In this document: piece by piece, positions 43,658 through 51,894 of the stretch
Layout of the letters: each line of letters begins with the position of its first letter
How positions within the stretch are numbered: the first letter of the stretch is position 1
Source of the DNA: Verrucomicrobiota bacterium
GTDB lineage: Bacteria; Verrucomicrobiota; Verrucomicrobiia; Opitutales; Opitutaceae
Length of the DNA stretch: 64,000 nt
Reading direction: 5' to 3'
NCBI GenBank assembly: GCA_023428905.1
Contig: JAEYWP010000030.1
Coordinates: 124,001-188,000 of the forward strand
Made by a program: the position numbers and the translations under genes
Notes under the pieces: model-generated
The model's database searches: none
Told to the model about the DNA's origin: nothing
The model's input: the letters and a program-made list of their open reading frames with translations, nothing else

Positions 43658-44727
43658 GGGGCGGGGCGGAGCAGCGTCCCCAGACGGTCTCGGAAGTTTG
43701 CATACGAGAAGCGGGCCGCGCGAGCCTGGAGTGCCCGGACGTCCCAGTCTCTGCGCAGCGCCTCGACGCAACAGCGGGCGAGATCCCCGCGGTTCCCGTA
43801 CGTCGCGAGCAGGCCCACCTCCCCGGTGATCACCTCGGGCGTCCCCCCGGCGCGGGCGCCCACACAGGGCCTTCCCTGGGCCATCGCTTCGACATAGACC
43901 AACCCGAAACCCTCGCGTTCGCTGGGCAGGACGAAGGCTCGGCACCTGGAAAACGAGGCGGTCAGTTCGCGGTCGCTCAGAAAACCGAGGAAACGCACGT
44001 GCTCCTGCACACCGACCCGGACGGCCAGGGCTTGAAGCCGGGCGAGGTCGTCACCGCGGCCGATGACATGGAGCGTGGCGTCGGGGATGGCGCGTCGAAC
44101 CTCGGGAAGGACCTCGATCACATGATCCACCCCTTTATAGCGATCGGCGAAGGTGAGTCGCGAGAGGGTGAGCAGGACCGAGCCGGTAGCCGGTTCCGGC
44201 GCGTCGGTCGGCAGCAGCGCGGGGTCGAGCGCATTGGGCAGGACGACGGCGCGCGCGGGGTCCACGGTGCACCGCATCAGCAGTTGCTGGCGTGTGTAGT
44301 CGCTGACGCACCAGATCTGGTGCGCCCGGCGAAGGGCCAGGCGTTCGACCAGTGAGAAGCGCCGCCAGACCTCCAGGCCGTGGGCCACGAGGACGTAGCG
44401 GAGGGAGGGGTTCAGGCGGCGGCACAACCAGGCGACGGGCAGCTGGCCGATGTGACCGCAGACCATGATGTCGGCGGACCGCGCGGCGCTCAGGGCGGCC
44501 CGCACGAAGGCCGGTTTGCTGCGTGAACACATGGCCCAGTCGGTCAACCGGTCGTCGGAGTAGCGTCGTGCATCCAGGGTGTCGAGCTGGGCGTCGTTGA
44601 GGACGACGAGGTGCACCTGGCTGTCGGGCGCGCAGACCTCACAACACGCCTTCAGGTACAGACGCAGGATCCGGGCGATGCCTCCCTCCGACGCAAAAAG
44701 CTCGGGTGCCAGCAAAACCAGCTTCAC
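43654..44727 (-). CDS. Glycosyltransferase family 4
   Basis: 357 aa GT-B enzyme. The N-terminus is KLVLLAPELFASEGGIARIL. YVLVAHGLEVWRRFSLVERL is acceptor-side. The donor domain has VLLTLSRLTFADRYKGVDHV, LHVIGRGDDLARLQALAVRV, VRFLGFLSDRELTASF and the EX7E motif in PSEREGFGLVYVEAMAQGRP. The start is GTG at 44727, fixed by a GTGA overlap with asnB. It is the second gene of the cassette. Donor is unknown. Confidence 0.92.
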   Translation of the reverse strand: MKLVLLAPELFASEGGIARILRLYLKACCEVCAPDSQVHLVVLNDAQLDTLDARRYSDDRLTDWAMCSRSKPAFVRAALSAARSADIMVCGHIGQLPVAWLCRRLNPSLRYVLVAHGLEVWRRFSLVERLALRRAHQIWCVSDYTRQQLLMRCTVDPARAVVLPNALDPALLPTDAPEPATGSVLLTLSRLTFADRYKGVDHVIEVLPEVRRAIPDATLHVIGRGDDLARLQALAVRVGVQEHVRFLGFLSDRELTASFSRCRAFVLPSEREGFGLVYVEAMAQGRPCVGARAGGTPEVITGEVGLLATYGNRGDLARCCVEALRRDWDVRALQARAARFSYANFRDRLGTLLRPAP

Positions 44728-46604
44728 GGCGAGAGGAGTCGGCGGCGGTTGAGGAAAGCAATCAGAATGGCGAGGCTCCAGATCCTCGACCACTCGCGGG
44801 AATCGTTGCTTCCGAGGTAACGCTGCCAGCGCGCCTGGACGGCGTCGGGATGGAGATAGCCCGCGCGCTCGACCGAGCTGCGGCTGAAGGTGTCCTCCAG
44901 GAAGGGACGCAGCGGGCCCCGCATCCAGAGGGCAAAGGGGAGGGTGAAGCCCTGCTTGCGCCGGCGGCTGGTCCCCGGGGGCAGCAGCATCTCAACGGCA
45001 TCGGCGAGTGCGGGTTTGTTGCGACGGAGCGACTGCTTGAAACGCTCCGGCTGCTTCCAGAACCACTCGATCAGGGGGCGGTCGACAAAGGGCACGCGCA
45101 GCTCAAGCCCGTGGCGCATGCTCATCACGTCGCTATCCCGCAGCAGCACGTCTGCCATGTACGTGCGAAGCTCCCACGCGCTGACCGCAGAGAAGGCGTC
45201 GGCGCCGCTCAACTCGTCCTCCAGGCGGAAGAGTTCCGGATGGCTGGTGTAGGCGGGAGGATCCAGGAGCAGGGAGGTGCGGGCGGACTCGGCGAAATTG
45301 CGCCGCTGCAGCGCCGCCAGCCCATGCAGGCCCTCGGCGTGGGTGAGCAGGTCGGCGAGCTTTTGCTGGCGGGCGTCGCGGCCGCGCAGATGACGCAGCA
45401 CCGCCTCCCGCAGCGCCTCCGGAAGGTTGCTCCAAAAGGGCAGGGCGCGAGCCAGCCGCGGTGTGGTGCGAAACCACGGGTAGCCGCCAAAAAGCTCGTC
45501 CCCGCCGAGCCCGGACAAGGCGACCTTCACCCCGCCGGCCCGCGCCAGTTCGCTGACGTAGTAGGTGTTGATCGCATCACCCGTGGGCTGGTCGAGCACG
45601 GAAACGATCCGCTCCATGTCGGCCGCGACCCGTTCGCCGGTGAGCACCAGGGTCTGGTGGTCGGTCTTGAAGAAGCCGGCCGCCGCTTCGGCCGCTGCGG
45701 TCTCGGAATACTCCGTCTCGTCGAAGCCGATGGAAAACGTCTTGAGCTGACCGGGACCGAGGTGGCGCAGCAACCCCACGATCGCGGCGGAGTCGAGTCC
45801 GCCGGATAGGAACGCGCCGACCGGTACGTCCGCGAGGGCGTGGGCCCGCACGCTTTCGACCAGCTGCTCGCGCAATTGGGAGAGGAACTCGGCGCGGCTG
45901 TGAGCGGGGCGGACCGCGGCGGCGGTTGCGTCGCTGAAATCCCAATACGTGCGGACGGACAGTTCGCCCGCGCGCCAGGCGGCGCATTCCCCCGGACGCA
46001 GGCTCGCGACGTCGCGGTAGAACGTGCGCGGCGCGGGGACCGCGAGGTAGGAGAGACTCTCGTTGACGGCACCCGGATCGATCGCATCGGACACCACGCC
46101 GGACGCGAGCAGTGCGCCGAGTTCAGAGGCAAAGAGGAGGCCGGCGCCGCGGCGCGCGTAATAAAGGGGTTTTATTCCGAAGGGGTCCCGCGCGAGAAAG
46201 AGCGTGTGTTCGCGTGCATCCCAGATGGCGAAGGCGAACATGCCCCTGAGGCGGTCGAGCGCCTGTTCACCCCATTGGGCGAAGGCGGCGAGCAGCACCT
46301 CCGTATCGCAGTCGGTGCGGAAGGTGTGGCCGGTGCCCTCGAGCAGGCGCCGGAGTTCGCGGTGGTTGTAGAGCGCACCGTTAAAAACCAGGTGGAAGCG
46401 ACCCTCCGGCGTTTGCATCGGCTGGTGTCCGCGCGCGGGGTCGAAGATCGCGAGGCGTCGCATCCCGAGCGCGACCTCTGGAAACAAAACCGTGCCGCGG
46501 CCATCCGGGCCGCGGTGCTCCATCCCGGCGCACATCCGCTCCACCGCCGCGCCGCGCGCCTGGGGATCGACGTCGCCGCCGACAAAACCCGCTATGCCGC
46601 ACAT
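44724..46604 (-). CDS. asnB: Asparagine synthetase (glutamine-hydrolysing)-like amidotransferase
   Basis: 626 aa. The N-terminal glutaminase (class II, Ntn type) has nucleophile Cys2 in MCGIAGFVGG, then GPDGRGTVLFPEVALGMRRL and YNHRELRRLLEGTGHTFRTD. The synthetase domain has the PP-loop GAFLSGGLDSAAIVGLLR, FSIGFDETEYSETAAAEAAA, KVALSGLGGDELFGGYPW and MRHGLELRVPFVDRPLIEWF. It can make asparagine, but relatives inside glycan clusters are thought to amidate acidic sugars. It is the first gene of the cassette and couples to a GT4 gene by GTGA. The ATG at 46604 is set by Cys2. A 180-bp gap upstream should hold the cassette promoter; I see no convincing hexamers. Confidence 0.92.
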   Translation of the reverse strand: MCGIAGFVGGDVDPQARGAAVERMCAGMEHRGPDGRGTVLFPEVALGMRRLAIFDPARGHQPMQTPEGRFHLVFNGALYNHRELRRLLEGTGHTFRTDCDTEVLLAAFAQWGEQALDRLRGMFAFAIWDAREHTLFLARDPFGIKPLYYARRGAGLLFASELGALLASGVVSDAIDPGAVNESLSYLAVPAPRTFYRDVASLRPGECAAWRAGELSVRTYWDFSDATAAAVRPAHSRAEFLSQLREQLVESVRAHALADVPVGAFLSGGLDSAAIVGLLRHLGPGQLKTFSIGFDETEYSETAAAEAAAGFFKTDHQTLVLTGERVAADMERIVSVLDQPTGDAINTYYVSELARAGGVKVALSGLGGDELFGGYPWFRTTPRLARALPFWSNLPEALREAVLRHLRGRDARQQKLADLLTHAEGLHGLAALQRRNFAESARTSLLLDPPAYTSHPELFRLEDELSGADAFSAVSAWELRTYMADVLLRDSDVMSMRHGLELRVPFVDRPLIEWFWKQPERFKQSLRRNKPALADAVEMLLPPGTSRRRKQGFTLPFALWMRGPLRPFLEDTFSRSSVERAGYLHPDAVQARWQRYLGSNDSREWSRIWSLAILIAFLNRRRLLSP

Positions 46605-46784
46605 GATGCGCACGGGGTCGCCGGCTCACGCAGGCGGCGGGAGATCACGGGACGTTGGGGGCCGGTGAGGATCGTTTCGAACAAGACGGGGGGCGGTGGA
46701 CCCACGCATAAGTTCAGCGAGGGAAACGCCTTCTGGCAATATCGGCCCGGACCGTCCCGCAGTTGAGGGCCGCCTGACAAAAAA

Positions 46785-48731
46785 TCAGTCCCGGACCTTG
46801 GGCTTCTTTTTGCCCCGCTCGATGTTCAGGTAGGTCTTGTTCAGCAGCTGGCTCTCGTAGAGCTCCAACAGGCGGACGCCTTCCCGCGGTTTGACCAGGT
46901 CCTTGCGCGTCGCGTTGTCGATCTGTTGTTTCATGCGACGGCACAGCTCCTCCTGCTGGTACTGCACGCCCTCGATGACATCGGCCACGCGGCTGCCGCT
47001 GAGTGCTTCCTCGATGTAGAAACCGTTCGGTTCGTCGGGCTCGAGGAAAACGTGGACCTCGTTCACGCGGCCGAACAGGTTGTGCAGGTCGCCCATGATG
47101 TCCTGATAGGCGCCGGTCAGGAACACCCCCAGGTAATACGGTTTCCCGTTTAGCGGGTGCAGGGTGAGGTAGTCCTTCGTGTCCTGCAGGTCGATGAAGC
47201 TGCTGATCTTGCCGTCGGAATCACAGGTGATGTCGACCAGGATGGCGTTGACGCTGGGACGCTCCTGCAGCCGATGCAGGGGCGTGACAGGAAAGAGCTG
47301 CTTCAGGGCCCAGTGGTCCAGGAGCGACTGGAAGACGGAGAAATTGCAGACGTACTGGTCGGCCAGCAGTTTTTTCAGGTCGCGGAGCTCCTCCGGCTGG
47401 TAACCGCTATCGCCCGCCTCCCGATCGATCTTTTCGCAGATCTGCCAAAAGAGCGATTCGGCGGCGGCGCGGTTCTCCAGGTTCAGGTATCCCAGGTTAA
47501 AGAGAGAGAACGCTTCCTCTTTTTTCTGCAGGGCATCGTGAAAGCGTTCGAGCCGTCCGAGCTTCTGTTTGTTTTTCAGCAGCGCATCCAGGTCGGTCAC
47601 AACCTTGTGCTTTTCCTTCGGCTGGTGCTGCTTCCCTAGCGTCTCCTTCTTGTTGATACGCTCGAAGACCTCCACCACCAGCATCGAGTGGGGCGCGACC
47701 ACGGCGCGGCCGCTTTCGCTGACGATGTCGGGCACCTCCACGCCGCTGGCGTTGCAGATTTCGCGGACATTAAAGACCACGTCGCGGGCATACTCCTCCA
47801 TGCTGTAGTTCATGGAGCTCTCAAAATTGGTCCGGGAGCCGTCGTAATCGATACCCAGCCCGCCACCGACATCGAGGTAACCCATCGGGAAACCCATCTG
47901 AGCGAGCTGGCAATAAAAGCGGGTCGCCTCCACCACCGCGTTCTTGATCGTGATGATGTTCGGCACCTGGGAGCCGATGTGGAAATGGATCAGGCGCAGG
48001 CAGGCGGACAGCTTGGCCGCCTTGAGCTTTTCGGTGGCGAAAAGGATCTCGGCGGTGTTCAGGCCGAACTTGGCGTTGTCACCCGACGAGGACGACCATT
48101 TGCCTTCACCGCGCGTCTGCAGCTTGGCGCGGAAGCCGATCATCGGCTTCACCCCCGTCTCCTCGGAGATGCGGATGATGTCGTCCACCTCCGCCAACTG
48201 CTCGACCACAATGATGATCTTCTTGCCGAGTTTCCGGCCAAGCAGGGCCAGGCGGATATAATCGTGATCCTTGTAGCCGTTGCAGATGATCAACTTCTGG
48301 TTGTTGTCATGCATCGCCAGGGCGATCATGAGCTCCGGCTTGGAGCCGGCCTCGAGGCCGTAGTTGTAGTCCTTGCCGGCCGCCAGGATTTCGTCGACGA
48401 CCTCGCGCAGCTGGTTGACCTTGATCGGGAATACGCCGCGGTAGGACCCCTTGTAGCCCTCCTCCTTCATTGCCTTGTTGAACACCTCGTTCAGCTGCAC
48501 CACGCGGTGGCGGAGCAGGTCCTGGAAACGGATGACCATGGGCGCCTTCAACCCCATGCCGAGCGATTCATGAATCACGTCCATGATCCGGATACTGCGA
48601 CCGTCCGCCAGCGGCTGGACGTTCACAAAACCCTCCGGATCCACGCCAAAGTGGCCCGAGCCCCAGCGTTTAAAACCGTATTGCTCTTCAGACTGTGCAG
48701 CCGACCAGGCGGAGGCGGATTTGCTTTTCAA
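46785..48731 (-). CDS. speA: Biosynthetic arginine decarboxylase
   Basis: About 648 aa PLP enzyme converting arginine to agmatine for polyamine synthesis. The PLP lysine is in RGVFPIKVNQLREVVDEI. LRLIHFHIGSQVPNI, LDVGGGLGIDYDGSRTNF and SESGRAVVAPHSMLVVEVF follow, and the substrate-side motif is LVDITCDSDGKISSFID. The N-terminus is uncertain: the conserved part begins near SAAQSEEQYGFKRWG, and no ATG or GTG lies in frame before it. TTG at 48731 is the nearest alternative start. TTG at 48824 would add 31 residues but meets the yajC start head-on. I use 48731 at moderate confidence for the start and high confidence for the gene. Confidence 0.9.
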   Translation of the reverse strand: MKSKSASAWSAAQSEEQYGFKRWGSGHFGVDPEGFVNVQPLADGRSIRIMDVIHESLGMGLKAPMVIRFQDLLRHRVVQLNEVFNKAMKEEGYKGSYRGVFPIKVNQLREVVDEILAAGKDYNYGLEAGSKPELMIALAMHDNNQKLIICNGYKDHDYIRLALLGRKLGKKIIIVVEQLAEVDDIIRISEETGVKPMIGFRAKLQTRGEGKWSSSSGDNAKFGLNTAEILFATEKLKAAKLSACLRLIHFHIGSQVPNIITIKNAVVEATRFYCQLAQMGFPMGYLDVGGGLGIDYDGSRTNFESSMNYSMEEYARDVVFNVREICNASGVEVPDIVSESGRAVVAPHSMLVVEVFERINKKETLGKQHQPKEKHKVVTDLDALLKNKQKLGRLERFHDALQKKEEAFSLFNLGYLNLENRAAAESLFWQICEKIDREAGDSGYQPEELRDLKKLLADQYVCNFSVFQSLLDHWALKQLFPVTPLHRLQERPSVNAILVDITCDSDGKISSFIDLQDTKDYLTLHPLNGKPYYLGVFLTGAYQDIMGDLHNLFGRVNEVHVFLEPDEPNGFYIEEALSGSRVADVIEGVQYQQEELCRRMKQQIDNATRKDLVKPREGVRLLELYESQLLNKTYLNIERGKKKPKVRD

Positions 48732-48823
48732 TGCAGGGAGAAGTGAAGGCTGGGTTATGCTTGCTTTTTGAGGCGTGGAATCAGTTAAGTGCGTGTTTCT
48801 TTTTTCAAAATCCTCAACACGCA

Positions 48824-49174
48824 ATGACGAAAATCGCTCCTTTGTTCGACGCCGCCTCCCTTCTCGCTCAGACCGCCGCTCCGGCGGGTCAGGCGCCGAA
48901 CCCGCTGATGAGCTTCCTGCCCATCGTTCTTATGATGGCCGGTTTCTGGTTCCTCGTCATTGCTCCGCAGCGCAAGAAGCAAAAGGAACTGCAGAAGTCG
49001 ATCGAGGCGCTGGAGGCCGGCGACGAGGTCCTGACGGCGGGTGGCATCTACGGCGAGATCACCAACAAAAAGGCAGACCGTTTTGTGGTGCGAATCGCGG
49101 AAAACACCAAGATCGAAGTCGGGAAGGCCTTCATCCAGTCGGTGGTGAAGAAGCCCGGCGACGTGAAGAAGTAA
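48824..49174 (+). CDS. yajC: Preprotein translocase subunit YajC
   Basis: 116 aa. One membrane segment (about 29-47: PLMSFLPIVLMMAGFWFLVI) is followed by the family motif APQRKKQKELQKSIEALEAG, DEVLTAGGIYGEITNK and DRFVVRIAENTKIEV. YajC associates with SecDF and AcrB-type complexes. The gene lies 96 nt before secDF, the usual pairing. It is divergent from speA. Confidence 0.93.
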   Translation: MTKIAPLFDAASLLAQTAAPAGQAPNPLMSFLPIVLMMAGFWFLVIAPQRKKQKELQKSIEALEAGDEVLTAGGIYGEITNKKADRFVVRIAENTKIEVGKAFIQSVVKKPGDVKK

Positions 49175-49270
49175 GCAGTCCGGCGGCCTGCACGGCAGGC
49201 GTTCGGTATTGACGCGCCCGCTCACGTGGATGCGGGCGCACCCCCAAACCCCTTTCAACCCAACTCACCC

Positions 49271-51823
49271 ATGTTCAAACGCAACCTGTGGAAGCTCATC
49301 CTGAGTTCCGCCATCGTCATCTGGGCCGTCGCGTCGCTGCTTCCCCTGCAGGACCAGCCGTTCCCGGATTACGCCAAGGCCCAAGCGCGGGCCAAGACCG
49401 CCGAGTTTGCCTCCCTGCTCCGCGAGGCCGGTGAGCGTCGCGCGGCCGGGCAGGCCCCGAGCGCCTACGTTGCACTGAGTCAGATCGCCCAGGAGCGAAA
49501 GATCGATCTCACCTCCTATTTCCCGCACCTGGATCTGGGTGACGTGAAAAATGTCCCGCGCAAAAACGCCATTCTCCTGGAGCACCTGTTGAAGGAGTCC
49601 AAGGGCAAGTTGCAGCTGGGCCTGGACCTTAAGGGTGGGGTGGGCTTCACCCTGGAGGTCGACGAGGTCGCGGCCGCAAATCTTCCCGAACACGAGCGCA
49701 AGGAAAAGCTGGGTAAGGCGATCGACATCATTGGCACGCGTATCAACGGCCTGGGCGTCGCCGAGCCGCTGATCCGCCCGATTGGCGAAAGCCGCATCGA
49801 GGTGCAGCTGCCGGGCATCAATACCCGCGACAATCCGGAAGTGGTGGACAACGTCAAGAAGCCTGCCCGCCTGGATTTCCGCGTTGTGCATCCTTTCCTC
49901 TCTCCGCAGTCCAGCGCCCCGGGAGACATCCCCCCGGGTTACGAAATCCTCTCCCTCGAGCACGAGCGTGCCACCGGCGAATCCATGTTCGAGGAGGTCT
50001 TCGTCAAACGTATCCCCGAAGCCACGGGCGAAATCATCGACCAGGCCTTTGCCCGCTACGACCAATACGGGAAGCCCGAGATCATTCTCCAGTTTACGTC
50101 GGAGGGCCGCGCCCGTTTTGCCGAGGTCACCCGTCTGATCGCCCAGAACAACCAACGGTCCGGCCAACTCGGACGCCTCGCCATCGTGCTCGACGGCCGG
50201 CTCTATTCCGCGCCGACCGTCCGCGAGGAAATCGACAGCGAGTCCGCGCAGATCTCCGGCAGTTTCACCGAGCGTGAGGCGCAAGCCCTCGCCAATGTGT
50301 TGAATAACCCCCTCGATCTGCCCCTCCAGGTGAAGGAGCAGTATGAGGTGGGCCCGACGCTCGCCACCGACGCAGTCGCGAGCGGTAAACTCGCCTTCAT
50401 CATCAGCACGGCCCTGACGATCGGTTTTGTACTCTTCTTCTACACCATCGGCGGCGTCATCGCCGCCATCGGCATGGCGGTCAACGTGCTGATCACCCTG
50501 GGCGTGATGTCCCAGATCGGCGCCACTCTCAGCATGCCCGGCATTGCCGGTATCGTGCTGACCCTCGCGATGTCCGTCGACTCGAACATCCTGATCTTCG
50601 AGCGCATGCGCGAGGAACTGAAGATGGGCAAGTCGCTGCCGACCGCCCTGGAGGCGGGCTTCGAAAAAGCCTGGTCCGCCATTCTCGACTCCAACGTTAC
50701 GACGCTGCTGGTTGCCGGCATCATGATCCTCCTGGGCAACGGCCCGGTGAAGGGCTTCGGCGTCACCCTGGCGATCGGTATCTTCACCACGATGTTCGCC
50801 GCCGTTGTCGTGAGCAAACTGCTGATGGAATTCCTCATTCTTCCGGGCGCGATCAAACGCTTCCCGATGATGTCGGTGCTCCAGAACACCCGCTTTGATT
50901 TCCTCAAGCACGCCAAGAAGGCCTTCATCTTCTCCTGGGCCGTCGTCCTGATCGGCGTGGGTGTCACCCTCTACAAGGGCTCCGCCATCTACGGCATCGA
51001 CTTTGTGGGCGGCGACACCGTCACCCTGAGTTATGCGAAGAAGATCGAGGTGGGTGACCTCCGCAAGGCCGCCGCCGCCGCCGGCCTCGAAGAGGCGAGC
51101 TTCGCCTACCAGACGCAGTTGGGCTCGGGCAAGGAAGTGCTGAAGGCGACTACCCGGTTCGACCAGGGTGCGCCTCTCGTGGCTGAACTCCAAAAAGCCT
51201 TCCCCGAAGCCCGCATCATGTCCGAAGGATTGAGCCGCATTGGGCCGTCCGTGGGTGAGGAGATCCAGTGGAACGCGCTGCTGTCGATCTTCTGGTCGCT
51301 TGTCCTGATCACCCTCTACGTCGCGTTCCGCTTTGAGCTGGGCTACGGCCTCGGCGCGGTGGTTTCGACGATCCACGACCTTCTGATGACGATCGGCATC
51401 TTCGTGATGTTCGACCGGCAGTTCAACGCCCCCATGGTGGCGGCGATCCTGCTCATCGCCGGTTATTCCATCAACGACACCATCGTGGTCTTCGACCGTA
51501 TCCGCGAAGAGCTGAAGCTGGATCCAAACACACGTCTTGCCGACGTGATCAACCGCGCGCTGAACCTCACGCTTTCGCGTACGATCATCACGGGCGGCAC
51601 CACTTTGCTGACCGCCATCACACTCATCGTGGTCACGTCCGGCGAAGTGAACGACATCGCCTTCACCCTCCTCATCGGTGTCATCACCGGCACGTTCTCC
51701 TCCCTCTTTGTCGCCAGCCCGATCTTCTACTGGTGGCACAAGGGCGACCGGAAACATGTCGAGAAGCACCAGGACGTGAAGCCGACGTACGAGTGGACCG
51801 GCGCAAGCAAGGCGTCTGAATAA
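49271..51823 (+). CDS. secDF: Protein translocase subunit SecDF (fused SecD and SecF)
   Basis: 850 aa single polypeptide joining SecD (about 1-530) and SecF (about 560-850), which use the proton gradient to help protein export. The SecD part has the first membrane segment (about 8-25), the P1 motif QLGLDLKGGVGFTLEVDEV, GVAEPLIRPIGESRIEVQLPG (first 20 residues: GVAEPLIRPIGESRIEVQLP) and the Asp-containing LTLAMSVDSNILIFERMREE. The SecF part has YGIDFVGGDTVTLSY and YSINDTIVVFDRIREEL. It starts with MFKRNLWKLILSSAIVIWAV. It lies downstream of yajC and upstream of recJ. Confidence 0.95.
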   Translation: MFKRNLWKLILSSAIVIWAVASLLPLQDQPFPDYAKAQARAKTAEFASLLREAGERRAAGQAPSAYVALSQIAQERKIDLTSYFPHLDLGDVKNVPRKNAILLEHLLKESKGKLQLGLDLKGGVGFTLEVDEVAAANLPEHERKEKLGKAIDIIGTRINGLGVAEPLIRPIGESRIEVQLPGINTRDNPEVVDNVKKPARLDFRVVHPFLSPQSSAPGDIPPGYEILSLEHERATGESMFEEVFVKRIPEATGEIIDQAFARYDQYGKPEIILQFTSEGRARFAEVTRLIAQNNQRSGQLGRLAIVLDGRLYSAPTVREEIDSESAQISGSFTEREAQALANVLNNPLDLPLQVKEQYEVGPTLATDAVASGKLAFIISTALTIGFVLFFYTIGGVIAAIGMAVNVLITLGVMSQIGATLSMPGIAGIVLTLAMSVDSNILIFERMREELKMGKSLPTALEAGFEKAWSAILDSNVTTLLVAGIMILLGNGPVKGFGVTLAIGIFTTMFAAVVVSKLLMEFLILPGAIKRFPMMSVLQNTRFDFLKHAKKAFIFSWAVVLIGVGVTLYKGSAIYGIDFVGGDTVTLSYAKKIEVGDLRKAAAAAGLEEASFAYQTQLGSGKEVLKATTRFDQGAPLVAELQKAFPEARIMSEGLSRIGPSVGEEIQWNALLSIFWSLVLITLYVAFRFELGYGLGAVVSTIHDLLMTIGIFVMFDRQFNAPMVAAILLIAGYSINDTIVVFDRIREELKLDPNTRLADVINRALNLTLSRTIITGGTTLLTAITLIVVTSGEVNDIAFTLLIGVITGTFSSLFVASPIFYWWHKGDRKHVEKHQDVKPTYEWTGASKASE

Positions 51824-51830
51824 GCGGCCC

Positions 51831-51853
51831 GGGCGGATCCGCGGGATCCGCCC
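51831..51853 (+). terminator. Hairpin between secDF and recJ
   Basis: A perfect 10-bp inverted repeat GGGCGGATCC / GGATCCGCCC with a 3-nt loop GCG starts 7 nt after the secDF stop. There is no T tract after it, so it may be a transcript-stabilising or attenuating hairpin rather than a full terminator. Confidence 0.45.
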
Positions 51854-51894
51854 ACCGCCGGTTGCACCCGTCGGGCGCACCGGTTCGGACCACC

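Noticed and set aside
23331..46604. An exosortase/PEP-CTERM locus
   Set aside because: The AsnB and transferase mix recalls such loci, but no exosortase or PEP-CTERM protein is encoded in the window.
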